From positions 2,789,967-2,853,966 of the forward strand of contig NC_051091.1 in assembly GCF_901709675.1 (NCBI RefSeq): DNA of 64,000 bases, given 5' to 3'. The notes beneath the pieces are model-generated. The model saw nothing but the letters and a program-made list of their open reading frames with translations. It searched no databases and was not told the DNA's origin. Both the position numbers and the translations under genes were made by a program. Numbering within the stretch: the stretch's first letter is position 1; every line of letters begins with the position of its first letter. Positions 10,014 through 19,825 of the stretch are shown piece by piece. The DNA is from Syngnathus acus. Its lineage: Eukaryota; Chordata; Actinopteri; Syngnathiformes; Syngnathidae.

Positions 10014-11055
10014 GACCCTAGCTCTAACTCTAACCCTAACCCTAACCCTAGCTCTAACCCTAACCCTAACCCTAGCTCTAACCCTAACCCCTAACCCTAG
10101 CTCCAACCCTAACCCTAGCTCTAACCCCTAAACCTAACCCTAACCCTAACCCTAACCCTAACCCTAACCCTAGCTCTAACCCTAGCTCTAACCCTAACCC
10201 CTAACCATAGCTCTAACCCTAACCCTAGCTCTAACCCTAACCCTAGCTCTAACCCTAGGTCTAACCCTAACCCTAGCTCTAACCCTAACCCCTAACCCTA
10301 GCTCCAACCCTAACCCTAGCTCTAACCCTAACCCTAACCCTAACCCTAACCCTAACCCTAACCCTAACCCTAGCTCTAACCCTAACCCTAACCCTAGCTC
10401 TAACTCTAACTCTAACTCTAACCCTAACCCTAACCCTAGCTCTAACCCTAACCCTAACCCTAGCTCTAACCCTAACCCCTAACCCTAGCTCCAACCCTAA
10501 CCCTAGCTCTAACCCCTAAACCTAACCCTAACCCTAGCTCTAACCCTAACCCTAGCTCTAACCCTAACCCCTAACCATAGCTCTAACCCTAACCCTAGCT
10601 CTAACCCTAACCCTAGCTCTAACCCTAGGTCTAACCCTAACCCTAGCTCTAACCCTAACCCCTAACCCTAGCTCCAACCCTAACCCTAGCTCTAACCCCT
10701 AACCCTAACCCTAACCCTAACCCTAGCTCTAACCCTAACCCTAGCTCTAACTCTAACTCTAACCCTAACCCCTAACCATACCTCTAACCCTAACCCTAGC
10801 TCTAACCCTAACCCTAGCTCTAACCCTAGCTCTAACCCTAACCCTAGCTCTAACCCTAACCCTAACCCTAGCTGTAACCCCAACCATAACCCTAGCTCTA
10901 ACACTAACCCTAGCTCTAACCCTAATCCCAAACCCTAACCCTAGCTCTAACCCTAACCCCAGCCCTAAACCTAACCTTAGCTCTAACCGTAGCTCAAACC
11001 CTAACCCTAGCTCTAACCTTAGCACTAACTCCAGCCCTAGCCCTAACCCTAAGGG
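10014..11055 (-). repeat. interstitial telomere-like array, CCCTAA orientation
   Basis: About 1.04 kb of CCCTAA hexamers carries the same degenerate AGCTCTAA/CCCTAG pattern as the left block but in opposite orientation. Its distal part (10780-11054) is an inverted copy of 6695-6975, sharing even single-hexamer variants such as TTATGG, GGGGTTACAGC and GGCTGGAGTTAGTGC. The proximal part contains an internal higher-order duplication with offsets of about 370-388 bp. Any reading frame is repeat translation, not protein. Confidence 0.9.
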
Positions 11056-11121
11056 AGGTGTATGGTTATATGGGGTAGCACACAAGCAACTGTGTTGCAA
11101 ATTTTCTACGATAAAATATTT

Positions 11122-11193
11122 TACAACCCAATAGGATTGAACTCGGGTCGCTGGGGTGAGAGTCCAGAGCACTAACCACTACAGTATGGAACC
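11122..11193 (-). tRNA. tRNA-like unit R7, anticodon CTC, altered acceptor
   Basis: The inverted partner of L3 but without its deletion. The 5' part is GGTTCCATACTG and the anticodon loop CTCTCAC. The T arm has GAGTTCAATCC with a changed 3' stem, and the 3' end ATTGGGTTGT does not match GGTTCCA fully. Probably non-functional. Confidence 0.4.
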
Positions 11194-11317
11194 CTCACCT
11201 ATGTTGAACGGAATATATATGGTTTTATGGAGCAGCTCACAAGCAAATAGTTATAAAGGTTATATGGGGCAGCACACAAGCAACTGTGTTGCAAAGTTTT
11301 CTATGATAAAATATTTT

Positions 11318-11389
11318 AGGTTTCACTGGGATTTGAACCCATGTCACTGGGGGGAGAGTCCAGAGCTTTAACCACTACACTACAGAACC
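11318..11389 (-). tRNA. tRNA-like unit R8, anticodon CTC, probably pseudogene
   Basis: The B box GGTTCAAATCC is intact. The anticodon loop CTCTCCC has C at position 37, where almost all tRNAs have a purine, and the 5' end is GGTTCTG. The T stem is weakened (CATGG opposite CCCAG). Confidence 0.4.
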
Positions 11390-11515
11390 CTTGCTCACAT
11401 TGCATGGAATATATATGGTTTTATGGATCAACTCACAAGCAAATAGTTAAAATGGTTATATGGGGCAGCACACGGGCAACTGTGTTGCAAATTTTTCTAT
11501 GATAAAATATTTTCG

Positions 11516-14500
11516 GTTACTGTACGTGGATGACGACTTGTTTGGCAGTGCACAAAATGACTTTTTTGCTGCGAACTTGTATCTTGTGTTGATGAAAAAG
11601 AAAAAAACAATTCTGCATGGCAAAAAGAAAAAACTTCACAGGTTCAAAGAAGCCAAGTCATTTTGTAGAGTGCTATAAAAAGTCTAAACTGCATCGGGGT
11701 ACCCACAGTATGTTTACTCATGTGCCTATTATGGGGTTGTGTGCAATCCAGATGGTTCTGCATTTAAAGCTTGTTTCATATTCATTTGCTAACGCAGTTG
11801 ATGTTGCTAAATGAATGTTTCGGGAAGCCTGGTCCTTCAAGAGCCAAATCCTGCCTGCTTTGTATGTGTCTCTGGTACAAATGGTCCTCATCTGCAAGCT
11901 CTGGAGAACCCTGAAGCAATCCTGATCGTTTGAACTAGATGTGTTGCAGCAGGAAATGTTGGAAAATTATCTGCTTAGCAACAAGATGGAGTTATTTAGT
12001 AAAGAATTACGCAACATATTTGAGTCACTTTTGCAACAGGTGTCTCTCCATGATTATGTCAGTTCTTCCTGTCCTCCTGCTGTTGTCCGGGGCAGCTAAG
12101 CCCCCCCCCCCCACACACACACTGTCAACACAACAGCAATGTGTTTTTGTTGTTTTGTTTTTTTTAGGTTTTCTCTAAGCGAGCTACAGAGTGCTCCGTA
12201 CACAGTAAGTGCAGCGCGTGAACATGAGCAGCATGATTTATGTGTCTTACGTCAGCCGAAATGTTGAAAGGTAGATTTTTCTTCATTCAAGAAAATGAGC
12301 TGGAAAATGAAGTTTGAGAGGCGGCAGCCCGAGAAGCTGCCGGCGTAATAAGTGAGTCATTGGTATTGATCAACAACGCTATCAGGTCCCTCAAGATCCA
12401 TTATGCTCATTTTGCGCATCAGGGAAGCAGAGATCATATCGCGTCATGGTAATCTGGGCTTTGAATATCAGCGGAGTAATTACCTCCCTTTGAGGGGCCT
12501 CTTTCGAGCGGACGGCCGCGATCCCTCCGACGGGACGGTACGTGCTTGGCGGCGGCCTTGGCGTCGATTGACTCGTCTCCAAAGCGGGAGCCGTACGTCT
12601 CTGTCAGCCAGCCCGCCCGGTCAACGGCGGCCATTAGCTCTTGTTTTTTGCAGGCTGCATTAAAATGCAATCAAAGTGACTTACGGGTGGTCAGAGGCAC
12701 ATTAGGGCAACGTCTGCCTCAACCTTTCAAACGACTGACTTCACGTCAGACACCAATTTCAAGGTCATTAACCGCAATTTGTTCTCACGTTTGTGGGGCC
12801 AGGCGGGGAAGTCTGATTTACTCACTCAGCCATCTGGGAAATCATATTTACACACTTGTCATGTGTCCTTTACTAGGACCGAGGTCTCCTGTTCATTTAT
12901 GGTTGTGTAGATACGTGAGGGAAAATTGATTGATCTCGAGTCATTTTGTATTTAACCTTTTGGTGACATTTCTGTCAAGTTGAAATGTTTTCCAGTGTAA
13001 TTTTATTCCCAGCTGCAGTGTGTTTCTTGGCTGTTAGATTGAGAGGCTTCACTTGCAATTTGGGCCGAGATAATGTCATCTCAAACCCGGCCGGTGTGCG
13101 ATGACACTCTGCCTTGCTGATTACTTCGCACTCGCAGGAGGCGGAAGTGAAAAAAAATGTCTTGCCTCAATTGTGTGTTTCTATTTCTATTCTCACCTCA
13201 TCCATCTGCCTGGTTATTTGCAATAAGGTCGCCAGAATTGCTCTCCTCCGCCGCCTCCCTTCTTTATCGACGCGCTGTTTTTACCCCGACGGGAGGTCGG
13301 CTTATGTATGCCTTTGCTTTTGTTTCTTTTCAGCGCACGCCCAGACACCTTGATGTGGCTACTTCTCGTTATCGAGTGAGAAGGAGAAAAGGCATCGGCA
13401 CGTTGAACGTAACATCACTTGCTCCGATATCAGCCGTATTCCCAAAGGCAGCAAAAAAGGAAGGATAACATGGATTAGTACTCAAGACTGAAATGCTGTA
13501 TGAAAGCAACATGAGATATTCGGCTTTGAAAACAAACCAAGTCAGTGAAGAAGTCCACTGAAAGGGGAAAGGTCTTTTTGGTTTATGTTAAAATCTGCCC
13601 ATCAAATCGATACAAAAACTTGCCTCACCTTGCTCTAACAATTATACAACATCTATCTATTAGTATATTGCTCGTCCTATTGAGTTGAGGCATTCTGGAG
13701 GCTTTTCTCAGCTGACATTGTGTGAAAGGCAGACGACACCTTCAACTGCTCACCACTTAATCACAGAGAGACAAATAGCCAATCACACCAGCAGAAGATC
13801 TTAAGTGTCGAAAACTCCAACTGCACTTGACTCCTACTTACAGTTTTGGTCCAAAATCCAAAATTCGTGTGTGTGTTTGCACAAAACATTGAAGCACTTG
13901 AGGTTGAGCACTCCCATAAAGCAGAGCAAATTTAACAGTCCTCTCCATTGACCTTTGCCCATCACTTTCATTGATTCACCGGGACTTTCTACAAGTCTTA
14001 CAAAAACTGACTTTGGGCTTTGTATCAAGGGTAGGGAAGCTCATCAAGATATCCCGAAGAGTCTTTGGAAAAGTTAATGGTCCAATTAAAATGTCCACAA
14101 GCGGTGACAAATCCCTTTGGGAAAATGCGGCGGGCTCCAAATCAGCAGGTCTCTTTAAGCGAAGGACATGATGCACCTCCGCATGGGTAGGCCCGCCATT
14201 AAGCGAGCTCATCCGCCCGGCTCCCTCGTGATGGACGATAAGCGTAACAGCGGGATGAAAGGGGGCTGAATGACCGCCCCTGCGTCATCGCGCAACCCTC
14301 GAGACAAGAGGAAGTGTGGCCATTACTGCGGCTGACACACTGAGATGGATGTGGCCCTTAGTTGGCATCAGATTAGGGAAGCCAGGTGAGCCGTATAGCT
14401 TTCAGCAACACGGCTGTAATTAAATGAGTGCGGCGGAAAAGAGACGCAACGGTGAAGCAATGCCCGCTGATAAATGAAACCGTAAAAAAGCCCCGCAGCG

Positions 14501-14945
14501 CAAGCTGAGCCGTGAGTGAGTGAGTGAGTGAGTGAGTGAGTGAGGGAGGGTCTGCCAAGGAGGAGTGGACTTGAAGTCGACGCGCGGTAATTAAGAGGAA
14601 CCTCCAGTAATTGTCTTCATGCACGGAGAGAAAAACAAAAAACACAGGACAAGAGGACTCGTTGGTCTTCTGGTTCCCCTCCAGCCTCGAGTTTGTGGCA
14701 TTTGAGCCTTCAGTGGAAGAAAATGAGAGCAAACTTTTTAGAACCTACACAAGTTAAGATACATGTCCAACAAGTGCGATCCAAATGGCACAAGTTAAGG
14801 CTAAATATAGTTCAACAGAATGTCTGTTTAGAATTTTCTAATACCATTATATAGATTTCCAAGACTTAATTTCATCATTTCATACACTGCCCAGAAACAA
14901 TTTTTATTTTTAGAAGTGATTTTACTTTCAATATATTTGACTTCA
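11516..14945. other. non-coding DNA, no gene seen
   Basis: No exon or RNA gene recognised. A C-rich/CA run lies at about 12100-12122. A GC-rich, low-stop patch at 12430-12930 has overlapping open frames on both strands, none with family features. GC richness explains them, and a conserved non-coding element is as likely as a gene. Confidence 0.55.
14513..14544. repeat. (TGAG)8 microsatellite
   Basis: A perfect tetranucleotide run of GTGA/TGAG repeats followed by GGGAGGG. Confidence 0.85.
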
Positions 14946-14950
14946 TAAAG

Positions 14951-15226
14951 CAGTGGTTCTAACCTGGGTTCGATCGAACCCTAGGGGTTCGGTGAGTCGG
15001 TCTCAGGGGTTCGGCAGAGCCTCCACTGTGGAGGTCCGAACATACCTGATTTATCGTGTAAATTTGTGATGACGCATATCTGAACTGGTCTCGCAAAGGC
15101 AACAGCGGAAGTCACACTGATTTGCAGGTGTGTAATTGTGAGTTCATGCATTGTGTTGGTTTTGTTCTTAGAACAAGGTGACGTTCATGCACGGCTCATT
15201 TTGTGCACCAGTAAAAAACATCTAAG
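14951..15226 (+). mobile_element. truncated hAT-like non-autonomous transposon
   Basis: The element starts at CAGTGGTTCTAACCTGGGTT and has the GTTCGATCGAACCCTAGGGG palindrome and GGTTCGG repeats of a very common fish hAT-type element (family assignment from memory of such repeats, not from a search). The expected complementary right end (..GAACCACTG) is absent: the copy breaks off next to the SINE that begins at 15231. No transposase is encoded. Confidence 0.65.
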
Positions 15227-15230
15227 TCTT

Positions 15231-15568
15231 CATCCATCCATTTTCTGTACCGCTGTATCCCCACGGGGGTCGCGGGCTTGCTGGAGCCAATCCCAGCTGT
15301 CATCGGGCAGTAGGCGGGGGACACCCTGAACCGGTTGCCAGCCAATCGCAGGGCACACAGAGACGAACAACCATCCGCACATGCACTCACACCTACGGGC
15401 AATTTGAAGTGCTCAAATCAGCTTACCAAGCATGTTTTTCCCAGGGAAAACCCACGCAGGCACGGGGAGAACATGCAAACTCCACACAGGGAAGGCTGGA
15501 GGTGGAATCGAACCCACAACCACTGAACTGTGAGGCGGGCGCGCTAACCAGTGCGGCACCGTGCCGCC
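15231..15568 (-). mobile_element. tRNA-headed SINE, minus strand
   Basis: On the minus strand the element starts GGCGGCACGGTGCCGCACTG, has an A-box-like TGGTTAGCGC and a B box GGTTCGATTCC about 35 nt later, then a body containing GTTTGCATGTTCTCCCCGTG, and ends with GAAAATGGATGGATG. A tRNA-like head, conserved body and short-repeat tail define a SINE. The tail is of the type usually copied by L2-like LINE machinery. Target-site duplications are not obvious. Length about 338 bp, apparently near full length. Confidence 0.75.
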
Positions 15569-18500
15569 ATGATAAAATGTTTTCCCCAATAAATAATACC
15601 TCATGGAGTGGCGAAGCCACATTTTTGGATTTCCATGTGAACTGCAGTCTTGGCTCCCCCCCAAATACTGAGATAACCTTTTCCACAATGAAAATGTAAA
15701 GCTATGATTCATTTCTCGTAATTGCAGAAGGAATCGGCAGACATCCGCAACCTTTCTGAAGTGGGATCAATCCAATGTCAATGTTGGGTGTTAGCGAAAA
15801 GTCATTTTAATACTCACTCACTGCGGCTTTGAGCCGTAAACTGCCTTCCATCCCTCTTGCCGTCTTGCTAACTTTTTCTTTTGGCAGACAAATGAAGAGC
15901 ACCGGGTTGGTCCGTGACACACGGATGCAAATGTATGATCTTTTGTCTCTTGTCATAACAGAGGCGCTTATCTGCAGGCTTCATTGTTTTGATTCAAATG
16001 AGCGCAGTGCTCACTCATGTGGCCTGAATACTGACGAAGAAACAGGTAGAGTGTCAAGAGATGTACACACACGATAAGGAGCTACAAATACTATCCAGAG
16101 CCGTAAACGTGCCATGAAGGGAGGGGCGGGGCGAGGGGGGCACATGAAATACTAATTTGTGCTCATAGGCTTACCAGTCTATTTTTGAGAAAAAAAAAAA
16201 TTGCACTCATATTTTTTTTATTTTTCAGATGAAAATATTTAATTGTATGACGTCAGAAGGGTAAAAATAACCCAACAGTTTCATTTTTTTGGTCAGGATA
16301 GAAAGTTATAGTCAATGACATTTATTCGTGTTCCGAAGTCAAAGCTTCACAAAGTTTTATCTCAAGTGAATTAGTATTCTGCAGCCACAGTTTTGTATGT
16401 TGTCTGTATAACTTTTTGTATAACATTTTTCATGCACATCACATTTGCTACAATGACATTTTTACTTATCATGTTTGGGGCAACTAAATGAAAAGAGAAG
16501 CTAAAAGAATGTTAGGTCCACTTTGCGCTCAAGTCCAAGTGACCAACATGGGCGCCAAGGGGCCACTGCAGCTCAGTTAAACATCCCATTTAAATGCATG
16601 GGCTGCACGAGATGGAAATGCGGAGGGGGGGGCATGCCAGAGCTCGACGGGCGGCGGCTCCAACGGCAGCTGCGGCTTACCTATCGGCCGATAACTTCAT
16701 TCTCCACAGCAGTCGTTGGCCCCAAATAGAACAATCTATACGATCTGTAAATATTTACAGGCCGCCTCTCTGATGAGCAAATGAGGGCCTCGCCGAGCAT
16801 TAATCACACTAACGCCATCAGGCCTCGGTCGAAGGCATTGACCTGACGGTGTCTCTGTGCTCTTGAAGCTTTTATCGCCTTGTTCGCTCCACAATGGTCA
16901 CAGCCGCGCAGCTCAATAGCGTTAAGAAGGACTAATTAAAGCAATAAAGTCATTTCCTTGTCGAAATGTTTTTAGCAGCCGCACTCAGAGGTTTTTGGCA
17001 GGATCGCCGTGTTTATTATGAACGGGTCAACGCACAGACAATCTGGTGACGCAACAGCTAATTTTCATGTTTTGACAAGACTCCTTTGCCACAAACTGCT
17101 TCATCCTAAATCTTACCCAAATGGACTTCCAAATCATTAGAGCCAGAAAATGTTTTGACTTCCTGCTGAGGAAATATTGAGTGCAACAGCAACATCATTT
17201 TGGAGTAAATAGCGAAATTATACACACACACACTCCCCACCTGGGAAGACAAGTTATGGGCAAGGAGACATCCAAACGGCTGGCTTTGAAACTGCGCCAA
17301 TTAAGGCCCGAGCACCAAACGCTGCAAAGGCCCTCTTGCTGTCTCTCGCTGTTTGTTTTTTCTCTTTCAACAAATTAAGCTCCTTTTTGTAGGACGTCAA
17401 CAATAAGTCCGTTTTTTGCAAAGGGTGAAATATTTTAATGTGAAGGCGTCTCCCCCAGACCAAGATCACGAGCAAGATTGGATGTCACCAAGATCACTGT
17501 TAGCACATCGATTCTTGGTGACATTTGTTTGCTAGATTTCCCATGAGATTTTTTTTCATGTCCCTTGGCTGAAAACAGGGTCTGTAGTTCAGGGATCACC
17601 CATCTTTGCTCGCTGCTTTAATTGAAGGTGTTTATTTAAGGGGGAAGGCAAATACAAGTGAGTGGCCTTGGCCTTCTTCTGCTGCCTCCAGATGCTTCCA
17701 ACTACATCTTGCGAATCATCCTGTCAAGGTTGGAATTTGCGTGGCGTTTCCCGCCTCGGATCAGGTGCTACGGCGTCGCTGACGCATTGCGCCCCGGGAA
17801 GAAATACTCCGCTGATGACTCGGGAGGAAGAGGTTCATCATTTAAAGCATCCGTGGAGAAGTTCAAGGAGGGGATGCCGCTGGATCGAAAGCTCACACAA
17901 AGGCTCTGTGAAGTGCTCCTCTCCTCCGTGGAGACGTGCGTTGACGCGCCGCGGGCGGGCTTGCGCAAACATCGCTGTGACTGCTGACGTGACTGAGGAT
18001 GTTTGCCATCAGCTTTCAGAAGCTTCTTGACAGCCAACACATTTCAATAGATGAATAATTGAGCCGGGGCACTTTGGTGGAGGAGCGAGTCTTGTTGGCC
18101 AGCAAGGACGTGGATGCGCCTTGACAGACAAGTCGTTGAATGCGCTGGCGTCGTCCTTGGCCGCAGCCCCGTTGTTGCTATCAGAGGGAATATCATGATG
18201 CCGTTTAATGGAGGTACATTAGCGTAATCAAGCTCTAATTGACAGATCGCTGGCACAGTGTGTCATTGCAGACAGTAAATTGGGACAAACACGCGCTGCA
18301 GTTTGGAAATTAAAAAAAAAAACAAAAAAAAAAAACATCAGGACCTGCAATCAATGTGTGCCACATTAGACTTAACATTTGAGCAATCATTCTAATTTTA
18401 GGAGTGCTTAGCCTGCAATCAGAATAAGTATCTTGATACACTTTGAAATGATTACATAAAATTAGCTTTGGTTAAAAGAAGGTCAAATGAATTTGAATGT

Positions 18501-19640
18501 AATTAGTGGATTTTTTTGCATGCCAACATATTGAATCTTTTTCAATACCCAATTGCATTAAATAAATTAGATAATAATCACAATTCTTTATGATTGAGCT
18601 GTAGGTGTGGAAGTGTTTGAAAGCTAAGACGTATACTGTAGACAATACCGAAAATTGTTAGTCACACATGTTAAAAATTCACTTTTTCGCCACCCTTGGC
18701 TGGAGTCATCACATTCTCAAAACCATCACATTTATGAAACCAAAAAGTTAAAAAGAACGAGCCATTTTCAACAGTTCAGATTTGTAAAAATAACACATCG
18801 CCCAAGGCATTTGTGAAAATATTTTCAATCGAACAAATTTAGATACATGAGAGCTTCCTGCTCGTCAGTATTGTTTTCACGCTCAAAAACTCCCACACTC
18901 AGGCAGACAAAGACCTCGGGTCTTTAGCAAACTAATAAAATGCTCAGATGTGTTTTGCAACTTATTTTGGGACCTTTCAGTCTATTATCGCAAGAAAGAG
19001 CAAACACACTCAAAGTTTTGCACAGAAGCTGCTTGAACTTAAATTTCAAGATGTCTGCATTGACAGTGGAAGAAGAAAGAGCAAGTTCATTTTGCTTTCC
19101 GGCAAACTGCTGCTGACTTGAAAAAGACACCGTGACCATATGACATACAGTTTATTGAGCGACTTTTTTCGGGGGTGAGCTCCCTTTCTCCGTTTCTTCT
19201 CCACGGAGAGGAGAAATATGGTGTGCGTGTCAGGTAGTATTTTTTTGTTTTATTATTGAGACATTTTCTGAAGGGATATTTTTGAGGACATGGGGAAAAT
19301 GAAAAATGCTTACTTCCTATTTCGTTTGAGTTTGCTTTTCCATTGAAGGTGGGAAAAAAGAAAAAACAAATCATAGCCGCCTGCCTTTGGAAAAACAAAT
19401 ACAGACATCGCTGATGTTTTCCCATTTAAAATAATAAGAGGAGAGCAAGGTTATTACTCTGCAGCAAGGCAAATAGCTCACGTCAATAAAAACTGGTGAG
19501 AGCTCACATCACAAACATGTTTTAACCAGCCTGCTGCTTACTTACAATGCCGTATTTATTTGCCCCCCGTGCTTTCTTAAGATGTTGCTCTTAAAAAAAA
19601 AAAAGAAATTTGATGGTAAATAAATTGAGAGAGGTTATTC
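15569..19640. other. non-coding DNA, no gene seen
   Basis: Nothing with coding or RNA-gene features was recognised. GC-richer, island-like patches at about 16520-16900 and 17650-18250 give overlapping frames on both strands (for example 17658-18030), but these have no domain features, no splice context and different frames open over the same DNA. A poly-A stretch lies near 18310-18335. Confidence 0.55.
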
Positions 19641-19644
19641 TTGA

Positions 19645-19825
19645 GGAGAGTGAGGGCAGCAATTAACATACTATTATTAAGGTAACACATTTTATCTAGG
19701 AGGAGACTGCCGGCAGAAATTAACATACTACTATTAAGGTAACACATTTTATCTAGGAGGAGACTGCGGGCAGCAAACCAACCTCAAGGACCCACATTTT
19801 ATCTAGGAGGAGACTGCGAGCACCA
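19645..19825. repeat. three-copy 50-57-bp minisatellite
   Basis: The core TTTATCTAGGAGGAGACTGC recurs at 19691, 19748 and 19798. The first two copies also share AATTAACATACTA and ATTAAGGTAACACA. Copy lengths are 57 and 50 bp. Confidence 0.85.

Larger units (their letters stand above)
11056..11515 (-). repeat. tRNA-like tandem units, outer right arm
   Basis: Two and a half units on the minus strand mirror the left arm. Landmarks TAGCACACAAGC, ATTTTACAACCCAATAGG and CACCTATGTTGAACGG match the left arm around 6548-6690, including its unusual CCATTTAACATAGG. The repeat stops at about 11515 with ATTTTCGG, after which the DNA is unrelated. Confidence 0.85.

Noticed and set aside
6195-11371. Repeated ~70-codon frames with NCVANFSMIKY and HWDLNPGHWGESPEH
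   Set aside because: These are conceptual translations of the 196-bp tRNA-like unit; the ending is the tRNA-like segment read in one frame. The period is not a multiple of three.
12403-12929. Possible exon in a GC-rich, low-stop region
   Set aside because: Frames are open in both directions with no consistent acceptor and donor; a conserved non-coding element is as plausible, and nothing specific supports a gene.
17658-18040. Overlapping frames on both strands in a GC-rich patch
   Set aside because: Three frames are open over the same bases, as GC-rich DNA often allows; no family features or splice signals decide between them.
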